A DNA stretch of 64,000 bases from Prevotella sp. CAG:732 (GCA_000436035.1 FR893309.1:16920-80919); one strand, 5' to 3'; numbered from the stretch's first letter, positions 34,343 through 42,979 are shown. Made by a program: numbers and translations. Notes: a model not told the origin generated them from the sequence alone.

Positions 34343-35433
34343 TGGAGCAATTTGACGATATATATAATAATGAAGAAGAACTCTTCGATAATGAGGCAGG
34401 ACTCTCCAATAATGAGGAAGAACTCTTCGAGCATTGGAAGGTAGAGGTGGATGCCAAGCAAGATCCTGTTCGTATCGACAAGTATCTTGCCGACAAGATG
34501 GCTTATCAAAGCCGCAATCGCATCCAACAGGCTGCCGATGCGGGTTTCATTCAGGTGAATGGCAAACCTGTGAAGAGCAACTATAAGGTGCGCCCTGGTG
34601 ACCAAATCGCCTTGATGATGGATCGTCCTCGTCATGAGACGACCATCAAGCCAGAGGAGATAGCCATCAACGTGGTCTATGAGGACGACCAATTGATGGT
34701 GGTCAACAAGGAGGCTGGAATGGTGGTTCATCCGGGTGCAGGCAACTTCCATGGCACATTGATTCAGGCTGTGGCATGGCATCTGAAAGATATGCCGGAG
34801 TTTGATGCCAATGACCCAGAGGTGGGCTTGGTGCATCGCATTGATAAGGATACATCGGGCTTGCTGGTAGTTGCCAAGACTCCTGAGGCTAAGACTTCAT
34901 TGGGTCAGCAGTTCTTCAACAAAACCACGCATCGCCGATACAATGCCTTGGTTTGGGGCAACATCGTCGAGGATGAGGGACGCATAGAAGGCAATATCGG
35001 GCGAGACCCTAAGAATCGTCTTCGTATGAAGGTGTTTGACCCAGATAGTGGAATCGGCAAAAGTGCCGTTACCCATTACAAGGTGTTGGAGCGATTTGGT
35101 TATACCACTTTGGTGGAGTGCATCTTGGAGACGGGCAGAACCCATCAGATACGTGCTCACATGAAACAGATAGGGCATCCCCTCTTCATGGATGAGACTT
35201 ATGGTGGTGCCGAAATTCTGAGGGGACAACGTAGCAGCAGTTACAAGGCTTTCATCCAAAACTGTTTCAAGATATGTCCACGTCAAGCACTCCATGCCAA
35301 GACATTGGGCTTCGTCCATCCTGCCACTAAAGAGCAGATGGATTTCGACAGTGAATGGCCAGGTGACTTCCGCCAGTTGATAGAGAAGTGGCGAGGGTTT
35401 ATCAATGGCACTACACAAGACACATTTCAATAG
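34342..35433 (+). CDS. 23S rRNA pseudouridine synthase, RluD family
   Basis: The 363-residue enzyme has an S4 RNA-binding domain (about 40-105: VRIDKYLADKMAYQSRNRIQ, KSNYKVRPGD) followed by the pseudouridine synthase domain with catalytic Asp168 in HRIDKDTSGLLVVAKT, GRTHQIRAHM and PLFMDETYGG. The first 35 residues are an acidic extension with repeated NNEEELF/DNEAGLSNNEEELF units, unusual for the family. The ATG overlaps the stop of the PASTA gene, supporting this start. RluD-type enzymes modify helix 69 of 23S rRNA; exact site not certain. Confidence 0.92.
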   Translation: MEQFDDIYNNEEELFDNEAGLSNNEEELFEHWKVEVDAKQDPVRIDKYLADKMAYQSRNRIQQAADAGFIQVNGKPVKSNYKVRPGDQIALMMDRPRHETTIKPEEIAINVVYEDDQLMVVNKEAGMVVHPGAGNFHGTLIQAVAWHLKDMPEFDANDPEVGLVHRIDKDTSGLLVVAKTPEAKTSLGQQFFNKTTHRRYNALVWGNIVEDEGRIEGNIGRDPKNRLRMKVFDPDSGIGKSAVTHYKVLERFGYTTLVECILETGRTHQIRAHMKQIGHPLFMDETYGGAEILRGQRSSSYKAFIQNCFKICPRQALHAKTLGFVHPATKEQMDFDSEWPGDFRQLIEKWRGFINGTTQDTFQ

Positions 35434-35462
35434 ATAAAGTTACATATTTAATATATAGTAAG

Positions 35463-36458
35463 ATGGAAAATAACAAAAGAACGATAGCCATCGTATGTGG
35501 TGGTGATTCTTCTGAGCACGATGTATCATTGCGCTCAGGTCAGGGCTTGTACTCTTTCTTTGATAAAGAGCGCTATAACATATACATTGTGGATGTGAAG
35601 GGAACTGACTGGCATGTTGCCTTCGAGGATGGCGAGACTGCCGACATCGACAAGAACGATTTCTCTTTCCAGAAAGATGGCAAGCAAGTTTATTTCGACT
35701 ATGCTTATATCACGATACACGGACAGCCTGGCGAGAATGGTGTGATGCAGGGTTACTTCGACCTCATCCATTTGCCTTACTCTACCAGTGGCGTGCTTGT
35801 CGAGGCCATGACCTTTGACAAGTATGTGCTCAACAATTATCTCCGTGGCTTTGGCATCAATGTGGCAGATAGCATCTTGCTGCGTCGTGGTGAGGCTTAT
35901 GACGAGGAGGCTATTGCCAAGCGCATCGGTATGCCTTGTTTCGTGAAGCCTGCGGCTGATGGCAGTAGCTTCGGTGTCTGCAAGGTGAAGGAAGCCGACC
36001 AGTTGGCTCCTGCCCTTCGTGTGGCATTCATGGAGGCTGAGGAAGCGATGGTAGAGGGCTTTATGGATGGTGTTGAGATTTCTCAAGGCATCTATAAGAC
36101 AGCCGACAAGAGCGTTGTGTTCCCTGCCACCGAAGTTGTGACAAGCAATGAGTTTTTCGATTATGATGCCAAGTACAATGGACAGGTACAGGAAATCACT
36201 CCTGCTCGTCTTGCGCCAGAGACTGCAAAGAAAGTGGCAGAGACTACTTCTCGCATCTATGACATCCTCCATGCCAACGGCATCATCCGCATCGACTACA
36301 TCATCTCCAAGGATCAGGATGGAAATGACAAGATCAATATGCTTGAAATCAACACCACTCCAGGTATGACAGCTACCAGCTTCATCCCTCAGCAGGTGCG
36401 TGCGGCAGGTCTTGACATCAAAGATGTGCTCAGTGACATCGTCGAAAACCAATTCTAA
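35463..36458 (+). CDS. ddl: D-alanine--D-alanine ligase
   Basis: I start it at ATG 35463 (MENNKRTIAIVCGGDSSEHD, 331 residues). The frame stays open further upstream, but that part overlaps rluD. ATP-grasp features: SEHDVSLRSG, HGQPGENGVMQGYFDLI, PYSTSGVLVEAMTFDKYVLN, GMPCFVKPAADGSSFGVCKV, and the metal site RIDYIISKDQDGNDKINMLE followed by INTTPGMTATSFIPQQ. It makes the D-Ala-D-Ala that MurF attaches. The following acyltransferase gene begins 11 bases later. Confidence 0.96.
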   Translation: MENNKRTIAIVCGGDSSEHDVSLRSGQGLYSFFDKERYNIYIVDVKGTDWHVAFEDGETADIDKNDFSFQKDGKQVYFDYAYITIHGQPGENGVMQGYFDLIHLPYSTSGVLVEAMTFDKYVLNNYLRGFGINVADSILLRRGEAYDEEAIAKRIGMPCFVKPAADGSSFGVCKVKEADQLAPALRVAFMEAEEAMVEGFMDGVEISQGIYKTADKSVVFPATEVVTSNEFFDYDAKYNGQVQEITPARLAPETAKKVAETTSRIYDILHANGIIRIDYIISKDQDGNDKINMLEINTTPGMTATSFIPQQVRAAGLDIKDVLSDIVENQF

Positions 36459-36469
36459 ACTGTAAGAAT

Positions 36470-37618
36470 ATGAAAATCCCTCAAGAATTTGATACCATTC
36501 GCCCTTGGGAGCCAGAAGACCTCCCGGAGGTGTTCGACCGTTTGCTTTCCAACGAACAGTTTAAGCAGGTGCTTGCTTATCTCTATCCACAGGTACCTTT
36601 TGAGATGATCGCCCAGAAGTTGAAGGCTTGCAAGACCAACATGGAGTTTCAGTTGGCTTTCGCCTATGACTTTGTGCATGGTCTCTTGAAGAAGGCTGCT
36701 ACGGGTTGTGAGATGGATTGCTCAGCGATAGACAACACTCGCAACTATACATTTATCAGCAATCACCGAGACATCGTGCTCGATTCAGCCATCTTGGATG
36801 TCTTGCTGGTGGATAATCACTTCAAGACCACTTGCGAGATAGCCATCGGCGATAATCTCTTGTCATTGCCTTGGGTCAAGGACTTGGTGCGTGTCAACAA
36901 GGCATTCATCGTGGAGCGTGCCCTAAGTATGCGCCAAATGCTGATGTCGAGCAAGCGTTTGTCAGACTATATGCACTTTGCCATCAAGGAGAAGCATGAG
37001 AATATCTGGATTGCCCAGCGTGAAGGACGTGCCAAGGATAGCGACGACCGTACTCAGAAGTCTATCTTGCAGATGATGTCTATGGGAGGCGAGGGGAGTA
37101 TCATCGACCGTTTGAGACAACTCCATTTGGTGCCACTTGCCATCAGCTATGAGTATGACCCATGTGATTATCTCAAGGCGAAGGAATATCAGCAGAAACG
37201 AGACAATGCTGACTGGAAGAAGGGACCTACCGATGACCTCGTCAGTATGCAGACCGGCATCTTCGGTTATAAGGGGCATGTTCACTATCATGCAGCTGCT
37301 TGTGTAGATGAGTTCCTTGATACGCTCGACCCAGAGATGCCAAAACAAGATATATATAATAAGGTGGTGGGATATATCGACCACGAGATACATAGTCACT
37401 ATCAGACATATCCTGGCAATTATGTGGCTCTCGACATGCTCGAAGGAACTTCTACCTATGCCGACAAATATACGGCAGAGCAGAAAGCTCAGTTTGAGAA
37501 ATATATCGCAGGTCAACTTGCCAAGATTGACCTCCCGAATAAGGATGAGGCTTATCTGCGTGAGCGATTGCTCACCATGTATGCCAATCCTCTCCGTAAT
37601 TACCTTGCTGCCCAATAA
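36470..37618 (+). CDS. Glycerolipid acyltransferase-like protein (PlsB/PlsC family)
   Basis: This 382-residue protein has an acyltransferase core: TFISNHRDIVLDSAIL (His-x-Asp catalytic region), GDNLLSLPWVKDLVRVNKAF, the basic segment NIWIAQREGRAKDSDDRTQK resembling the substrate-binding EGxR motif, and LVPLAISYEYDPCDYLKAKE. It likely acylates a glycerol phosphate or related acceptor at the inner membrane. The His motif differs from the canonical H-x4-D by spacing (HRDIVLD). It has no clear signal peptide. It is the last gene of the PASTA-rluD-ddl cluster and ends before a 16-bp terminator. Confidence 0.78.
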   Translation: MKIPQEFDTIRPWEPEDLPEVFDRLLSNEQFKQVLAYLYPQVPFEMIAQKLKACKTNMEFQLAFAYDFVHGLLKKAATGCEMDCSAIDNTRNYTFISNHRDIVLDSAILDVLLVDNHFKTTCEIAIGDNLLSLPWVKDLVRVNKAFIVERALSMRQMLMSSKRLSDYMHFAIKEKHENIWIAQREGRAKDSDDRTQKSILQMMSMGGEGSIIDRLRQLHLVPLAISYEYDPCDYLKAKEYQQKRDNADWKKGPTDDLVSMQTGIFGYKGHVHYHAAACVDEFLDTLDPEMPKQDIYNKVVGYIDHEIHSHYQTYPGNYVALDMLEGTSTYADKYTAEQKAQFEKYIAGQLAKIDLPNKDEAYLRERLLTMYANPLRNYLAAQ

Positions 37619-37641
37619 GCAGCAAGGAGGCGGCTATAAAA

Positions 37642-37681
37642 AAATCATCCCGATGTGTTTCATATCACATCGGGATGATTT
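37642..37681. terminator. Bidirectional terminator
   Basis: AAATCATCCCGATGTG pairs perfectly with CACATCGGGATGATTT (16 bp, 8-base loop) and lies between the convergent acyltransferase and Rid genes, overlapping the Rid stop codon. Confidence 0.9.
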
Positions 37682-38765
37682 ATTTTTCTGCAATACATTC
37701 CATCTCTATCAACCATCCCGGTTGGCAAACCTTGGCCTCGACGATGATATGGGGAATCTGGGGATAGAATTGCTGCATCATCTTCTCTACTGCGTGGTGG
37801 TCGGAGAGGTCACGGAGATAGATGATGAAGTATTGGATGTCGTTCATCGTGGCACCTCCGTCTTTGAGCAAAGCACCGATGTTCTCCAAGAGTCTGCCCG
37901 TCTGTCTTACGATGTCTCCCTCATACATCACCTGACCATGCTTGTCGATGCTGGCTGTTCCAGAGATGAAATATATCTGCTTGTCTGGCAAGGTGAGACG
38001 AGTGCCACGCTCGAAGGCTACACCATATTCATGGGTAGGGTTCAGGTGGTCGAGCGCCTGTAGATATTTCTTGTCTTCTTCTTTGATGTTAGGAACTGTC
38101 AGAAAGTCGATACCTACAGCGGCATGCCGAACGGGTGTCGCGCCGCCGATGCCTGTGCTGGCGATGTAATGGGTATTGGCGGTAAGGCCTTGTTGGTCGA
38201 AGACATCATTGTGTGCCTTTACCACTCCTTGATAGTTGACATCAATGTCGGTCACGTAAATCCAAGTCCTGACAAGGTTACGCTCCATCGTCATCACCTT
38301 TTCTTCTGTATCTCTTTGAATGCCGCTATTCTCTACGCCTTCGTTCTCATTTCTGCAAGCTTCGTTTTCGTTCTTCAGTATCTGAAAGTATTTGTCGAAG
38401 AGCATTCTGGTTTGCTCGTAGGAAGTCTTGCCTGTGGCTTCCTCTTCCGTCAGTCGGATGCTATGGAAAAGAAGGGGAACGTCATCGGAGGTGGTCTTGA
38501 CCAAGAGCGAGACCTTGCTGCCATTCAATGGAGCTTGCTCCACAATGGTTAGGTTGGTGTTTGCTAGAAACTCTTGGTAGAGCAGCGAGTCTTCCAACTC
38601 CTTGATTTGGTTCTGTGAATCGCTGAGAAAGATCTTGCAGTATTGCAGGGTGCGATTCTCTATCTTTTCAGTGTCGAGATAATTGCCTAGTTTTAGATAC
38701 AGAAAGTTCAAGCGATCATTGAATGACCCCTTGCTTTCTGGTGAAAGAATTGTATATTTATCCAT
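37680..38765 (-). CDS. Two-domain Rid/YjgF-family protein with chorismatase-like layout
   Basis: The 361 residues show a clear C-terminal Rid domain (TLPDKQIYFISGTASIDKHG, YEGDIVRQTGRLLENIGALL, MNDIQYFIIYLRDLSDHHAV, VEAKVCQPGWLIEMECIAEK) and an N-terminal half that may be a diverged second copy. The centre (MERNLVRTWIYVTDIDVNYQ, VKAHNDVFDQQGL) resembles FkbO/Hyg5-type chorismatases. Single Rid proteins (130 residues) deaminate reactive enamines; this one is far longer. The end of the Rid domain keeps Glu-Cys-Ile-Ala typical of active members. It is 23 bases downstream of argF', so it is probably part of the arginine/proline operon. Activity unknown. Confidence 0.75.
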   Translation of the reverse strand: MDKYTILSPESKGSFNDRLNFLYLKLGNYLDTEKIENRTLQYCKIFLSDSQNQIKELEDSLLYQEFLANTNLTIVEQAPLNGSKVSLLVKTTSDDVPLLFHSIRLTEEEATGKTSYEQTRMLFDKYFQILKNENEACRNENEGVENSGIQRDTEEKVMTMERNLVRTWIYVTDIDVNYQGVVKAHNDVFDQQGLTANTHYIASTGIGGATPVRHAAVGIDFLTVPNIKEEDKKYLQALDHLNPTHEYGVAFERGTRLTLPDKQIYFISGTASIDKHGQVMYEGDIVRQTGRLLENIGALLKDGGATMNDIQYFIIYLRDLSDHHAVEKMMQQFYPQIPHIIVEAKVCQPGWLIEMECIAEK

Positions 38766-38788
38766 CTTGTTTTTGAAAGAATACCTAC

Positions 38789-39751
38789 TTATAGTGATTC
38801 CAACATGCGCTTGATGACAACTTCGGCAGAAATCTCACGGTTGGCAGCTTCTGGAATGACGAGGCTGTTCTTGCTCTCGATGACATCATCGGTTACGATG
38901 AGACCACGGCGTACTGGCAAGCAGTGCATGAACTGGCCGTTGTTGGTCCAACTCATGTGCTCCTCGTCGATGGTCCAACTCATGTCCTTGCTCAAGATCT
39001 CACCATACTGTGTTGGGGCTTTTACGCCAGGGCAACTCCAGTTCTTGGCATATACGAAGTCGGCACCTTCCAAAGCCTTCTTCTGGTCGTATTCCACCTT
39101 GGCATTGCCTACAAACTTAGGGTCCAACTCATATCCTTCTGGATGAGTAACCACGAAGTCAACGTCGGCTGCGTTCATCCACTGAGCGAATGAGTTTGGC
39201 ACAGCCTGAGGCAAGGCACGGCAATGAGGAGCCCATGTCAAGACTACCTTAGGACGAGCCACCTTCTTGTGCTCCTCGATGGTGATGAGGTCGGCGAATG
39301 CCTGAAGAGGGTGAACGGTAGCGGTCTCCATGGCAAATACTGGGCGACCACTGTATTTCACGAATTGGTTGACGATGGTCTCGGCATAGTCGTAGTCACG
39401 GTCCTTCAAGCCAGCGAAACTACGTACACCAATCAAGTCGCAGAAACTTCCCATCACAGGGATTGCCTCCAAGAGGTGCTCGCTCTTGTCGCCATCCATG
39501 ATGACACCACGCTCTGTCTCCAACTTCCATGCGCCAGCATTCACGTCGAGTACGATGACGTTCATACCCAGGTTCATGGCTGCTTTTTGGGTGCTCAAAC
39601 GAGTACGCAAGCTGTTGTTGAAGAATATCATCAGCAAGGTCTTGTTCTTGCCCAACTCTTGATAACCGAAACGGTTTGCTTTTACTTCCTGTGCCTCGGC
39701 AAGAGCTGCTTTCAAGTCGCCAAGGTCTTCTACATTAAAGAATGTCTTCAT
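38789..39751 (-). CDS. argF': N-acyl-L-ornithine carbamoyltransferase ArgF'
   Basis: This 320-residue enzyme belongs to the Bacteroides/Xanthomonas branch of carbamoyltransferases that act on N-succinyl- or N-acetyl-ornithine instead of ornithine. Seen: carbamoyl-phosphate loop FFNNSLRTRLSTQKAAMNLG, the characteristic WKLETERGVIMDGD insertion, MEAATxHP-type METATVHPLQAFADL, and MHCLPVRRG. The residue known to set succinyl versus acetyl specificity (Pro90 in B. fragilis, Glu92 in Xanthomonas, from memory) aligns with Ser90 here, so the substrate is uncertain. It is transcribed after proA, from which it is separated by an array of palindromic 22-bp units. Confidence 0.93.
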   Translation of the reverse strand: MKTFFNVEDLGDLKAALAEAQEVKANRFGYQELGKNKTLLMIFFNNSLRTRLSTQKAAMNLGMNVIVLDVNAGAWKLETERGVIMDGDKSEHLLEAIPVMGSFCDLIGVRSFAGLKDRDYDYAETIVNQFVKYSGRPVFAMETATVHPLQAFADLITIEEHKKVARPKVVLTWAPHCRALPQAVPNSFAQWMNAADVDFVVTHPEGYELDPKFVGNAKVEYDQKKALEGADFVYAKNWSCPGVKAPTQYGEILSKDMSWTIDEEHMSWTNNGQFMHCLPVRRGLIVTDDVIESKNSLVIPEAANREISAEVVIKRMLESL

Positions 39752-39816
39752 ATCTTGATTTCCTTTCTATATATTACTATTGTGTATTTGCAGTTAATAA
39801 TACCTTTCATAGTGAT

Positions 39817-39912
39817 ATTACCACGCTTGGGTAACATCATTACAGTAGTTTGGTAATGTCATTACCATAGTGCGGTAATCGGATTACCAATGCTTGGTAA
39901 TATTTTGGTAAT
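39817..39912. repeat. Array of four 22-bp palindromic units between proA and argF'
   Basis: Units begin at 39817, 39839, 39861 and 39883. Each is ATTACC, 7 variable bases, GGTAAT, 3 variable bases. The only deviations are GGTAAC in unit 1 and ATTACA in unit 2. A further GGTAAT half site ends at 39912, touching the proA stop. The period of exactly 22 bp is close to two helical turns, so all half sites face the same side of the DNA. Confidence 0.95.
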
Positions 39913-41186
39913 TATGCTCTGATTTGTCCGTTGCCTGTAATCAACCACTTGTAAGTAGTGATTTCTTCGAGAGCCATAGGACCGCGAGCGCCGAGCTTCT
40001 GTGTGCTGATGCCAATCTCAGCTCCGAGTCCGAACTGTGCGCCATCGGTGAAACTGGTAGGAGTGTTGACATATACGCAAGCGGCATCCACCATCATCTG
40101 GAACTTCTTCTGCGCAGCCTCATTGTCGGATACGATGCTCTCGCTGTGTCCGCTACCGTAAGTGGCGATATGCTCCAGTGCCTCATCCTCGCTAGTCACG
40201 GTCTTGATGCCCATCTGCATGCTCAGCCATTCCGTGTTCCACACATTGCCGTCGGCATTAGGACATGGGGTCTCATCGCTCACTATATCTAATAAGGTGT
40301 CGGGATAGTTGCCTTTCAATGCCTCGTAAGCCTGAGCATCTGCGTGAATCTTGACTTCTCGTTTCGCAAGGTCTTCGCAGAGCGTTGGAAGGTCGTTCAA
40401 ACGTTGTTCGTGGATGATGAGGGTATCGAGGGTATTGCAGACACTGCATCTTCTGCACTTGGCATTGGTGATAATAGCCTTGCCCATCTCTACATCGCCA
40501 TCCTTGTCGAAGTAGCAGTGTACCACGCCTGCACCTGTCTCGATGACAGGTACCTTGGCGGTGTCTCTTACAAACTGGATGAGCTTCTTGCCTCCACGAG
40601 GGATGCAGAGGTCGATGTAGCCCACGGCATTCAGCATCTCGCCCGTTGCCTCATGGGTAGCAGGGAGAAGAGTGGCTACGGCTGGGTCGATGTCATACTT
40701 TATCAACACTCTGTGGATAAGTTCGATACTCGCTATGTTAGAGTAGTTTGCGTCCTTTCCACCTTTCAATACGCACGCATTTCCACTCTTGAAGCAGAGA
40801 GAGAATACATCGAAGGTGACGTTAGGACGAGCCTCGTAAATCATGCCGATGACTCCGAAAGGCACTGCCACTCTTTGCAGGTGCAAACCATTGTCGAGTG
40901 TCTTTTCCTTGAGAATCCTTCCGAGCGGTGAGGGCAAGGTGCTGACGTGTCGCATGTCGGCGGCAATATCGTGGAGTCGTTGCTCCGTGAGTTGCAGACG
41001 GTCGTAAAGAGGGTTCGCCTTGTCCATCTTCGCTAAGTCCTCCGCATTCGCCTTCAGGAGCGCAGGAGTCTCAGCGATGATGGCATCAGCCACTGCCTGT
41101 AGCACTTCGTTACGTTGCTCATCGGTCAGCAAGCCCAAAGTTTTGCTTGCTGCCTTCACCTTTTGGAAAGTTTCTTTCAGTTCCAT
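39912..41186 (-). CDS. proA: Glutamate-5-semialdehyde dehydrogenase (gamma-glutamyl phosphate reductase)
   Basis: This 424-residue aldehyde-dehydrogenase-fold enzyme performs the second step of proline synthesis, reducing glutamyl 5-phosphate with NADPH. Seen: VPFGVIGMIYEARPNVTFDV, KSGNACVLKGGKDANYSNIA, IPRGGKKLIQFVRDTAKVPV, the catalytic Cys context AKCRRCSVCNTLDTLIIHE, and FGLGAEIGISTQKLGARGPM. Length is normal. proB, usually adjacent, is 18.6 kb away on the same strand, with an accessory block in between. Confidence 0.97.
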   Translation of the reverse strand: MELKETFQKVKAASKTLGLLTDEQRNEVLQAVADAIIAETPALLKANAEDLAKMDKANPLYDRLQLTEQRLHDIAADMRHVSTLPSPLGRILKEKTLDNGLHLQRVAVPFGVIGMIYEARPNVTFDVFSLCFKSGNACVLKGGKDANYSNIASIELIHRVLIKYDIDPAVATLLPATHEATGEMLNAVGYIDLCIPRGGKKLIQFVRDTAKVPVIETGAGVVHCYFDKDGDVEMGKAIITNAKCRRCSVCNTLDTLIIHEQRLNDLPTLCEDLAKREVKIHADAQAYEALKGNYPDTLLDIVSDETPCPNADGNVWNTEWLSMQMGIKTVTSEDEALEHIATYGSGHSESIVSDNEAAQKKFQMMVDAACVYVNTPTSFTDGAQFGLGAEIGISTQKLGARGPMALEEITTYKWLITGNGQIRA

Positions 41187-41367
41187 TGCTTATCCTTTCT
41201 TTGTTATAAGATAAATATTCCATGCCTATAACCTGATTGCGAGGTATGGCTTAATGATGACTGCAAAGATAAACAATATTCTTGATAATAGCAAAAATAT
41301 GCAGCTAAAACCGCCATCTTTGCTTGCAAATGGATAGTTATGCAGATTTATCGCATAAATTAGGGCA

Positions 41368-41398
41368 TTATAGCCTCTTTAGCCACAAGTCCATGAAT
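41368..41398 (-). repeat. 31-bp copy of the 3-prime end of the ATPase gene
   Basis: These 31 bases are identical to 42980-43010, the last codons of the neighbouring ATPase gene (FMDLWLKRL and stop). They lie directly after the original stop of the yhcG-like gene. Confidence 0.9.
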
Positions 41399-41461
41399 AT
41401 CCTATTTGTCAGGATGTGCCATGAGATATAGTTCTTTTTGTCGCTCGATTTCTCTTCTGAG

Positions 41462-41525
41462 GTCTTCTTCGTTTGGTAGGTAAAGCTTGTATTGTCTTCT
41501 TCGTTTGGTAGGTAAAGCTTGTATT
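41462..41525. repeat. 32-bp perfect tandem duplication in the yhcG-like gene
   Basis: The unit GTCTTCTTCGTTTGGTAGGT and the 12 bases after it occur twice without a difference. The added 32 bases shift the reading frame. Confidence 0.95.
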
Positions 41526-42639
41526 TGGCAGCAAACATCTGGTCGTTCTTGGCAAGGGTGGAATATCGGGCAACATCCGAGTCGGTTTCGGCGCAGAGGA
41601 TAATGCCTATAGTCGGATTGTCGTCAGGTCCTTTCTTCATCTTGTCATACATCTGCAAGTACATATCCATTTGTCCAACATCTTGATAGGTGATGCGGTT
41701 GACCTTTAAATCTACAAGGATAAAACTCTTAATGAGATAATTGTAGAATACCAAGTCGATGTAGTAGTCGTTCTCTTCCGTACGGATATGTTGCTGGCGT
41801 GCAACAAGGGCATAGCCTTTCCCCATCTCCATCAAGAATTTCTCTAAATTGTCAATGATGGCAGTCTCTAGTTTGGATTCTTTGAGGGAAGAGTCGGAAG
41901 GCAATCCTAGAAACTCCATAACAACTGGCGATTTGATATATTCTAGTTTGTCTTGCTGGAACTCTTGCGTCTTCTCTTTCATCTCTTCCTCTACAGGTGT
42001 CTTATCTTTCGACATAAGGAGACGCTCATAATATAAAGTATTGATGTTACGATTCAACGTACGGTAACTCCAACCTTGTTCGAAAGCTTCCTTGGCATAC
42101 CAATCCCTTGCCTGCTTGTCTTCTATGCGAATGAGTAGTTCGTAATGTGACCATGGTAGTAGGCATATATCTGCTTTGGACATCTGCTGACGGCTATTAC
42201 TCAATTCATCAGACACCGTCTGGTGAATTGACGTTTGAAATTCAACGGACACTGTCCGTTGAATTTGTAAGTCGCTGAACTTTAGGTAAAAACGCCTAAA
42301 AACTCTTAGTGTTGTTACAGAGAAACCTTTCCCGAATTCCTCAGTAAGTGCAGCAGATGCCACCTCGATGATATGCTTTCCATACTCAGCTCTCGCTGCT
42401 CCGTTTTGCTCTTCTTCGACAATACGTTTTCCTATTCTCCAGTTTCTTTCTACCAGAGAATAATTAACCGCAGCAAAAGCATTATTCTTTGCTTTACTGA
42501 CAATCGTCTTCAAATCAATCACGAGAAACTTCTCTTCTCCTTTATATGAGTGCTCCATCTGCTTCATAATTATGCCTTGTTTTATGTATGATGAGTGCAA
42601 ACTTACATAAAATTCTTCGAATATTACACCAGTTTGATA

Positions 42640-42779
42640 AAAAAGTTGAGACCACAGCGCATTTTTATCTGCAAGTAAGTGCTAATTGCACTTTTTTACT
42701 AATTTTATAGCGGAATTCTCATTCCATGGAGTTAGTTAACGGGTTCTATGTCCCAATGTTCAATTTAAAACTTTCAGCT
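42640..42779 (+). other. Possible left-end non-coding region of a lost IS110 element
   Basis: This AT-rich stretch lies directly before an IS110-like transposase start. In IS110-family elements the non-coding end upstream of the recombinase encodes a bridge RNA, so a remnant of it may be here. A 6-bp hairpin AAGTGC/GCACTT (42677-42693) followed by T residues is visible; no RNA fold can be confirmed by eye. Confidence 0.3.
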
Positions 42780-42878
42780 ATGAGAAATGTCTGTGGTCTC
42801 GATGTGCACAAATATAACGTTTTTGTGTGTATCCTCAAAGAAAATAGTGAGATAACGTGCGGAATCTATCTTTTTTAG
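42780..42878 (+). pseudogene. N-terminal remnant of an IS110-family transposase
   Basis: The frame reads MRNVCGLDVHKYNVFVCILK and stops after 32 residues. C-G-L-D-V-H-K is the opening of the IS110 DEDD recombinase domain, including its first catalytic Asp; active members have Asp or Ser-type residues where Tyr12 stands here. The rest of the roughly 340-residue protein is absent. After residue 25 the sequence changes to a hairpin-forming segment (42855-42894, CGTGCGGAAT with ATTCCGCACG), which probably marks the deletion border. The surroundings from 42601 to 42979 hold no other gene. Confidence 0.7.
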
Positions 42879-42979
42879 ATACATTCCGCACGCTTAAAGC
42901 GTATTTTTAACGTTTGTTGATGTAAAAAGTAAAGAAAAGAGTACGTGGTAAAGCCACAAGATAAAGCACATTTTCTTGT

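Larger units (their letters stand above)
41368..42567 (-). pseudogene. YhcG/DUF1016-family PD-(D/E)XK nuclease, frame-shifted near its end
   Basis: Best start is 42567 (MKQMEHSYKGEEKF; 11 more codons are open upstream). The N-terminal DUF1016 helical part (VNYSLVERNWRIGKRIVEEE, FGKGFSVTTLRVFRRFYLKF, LPWSHYELLIRIEDKQARDW) leads to the nuclease core (LETAIIDNLEKFLMEMGKGY, YYIDLVFYNYLIKSFILVDL, VGQMDMYLQMYD). A perfect 32-bp tandem duplication (41462-41525) shifts the frame after KYKLYLPNEED. In the original frame the DNA still encodes EDLRREIERQKELYLMAHPD and Lys, then stop at 41402. The shifted frame instead runs into a copied ATPase tail. Most of the protein remains intact, so partial function is possible. 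Confidence 0.82.

Noticed and set aside
35388..35462. Upstream extension of ddl
   Set aside because: It overlaps the end of rluD and lacks similarity; ATG 35463 gives the normal Ddl N-terminus.
39817..39912. The 22-bp array as a CRISPR
   Set aside because: Arms of 6 bp with 7- and 3-base variable parts are far too short for repeats and spacers, and no cas genes are near.
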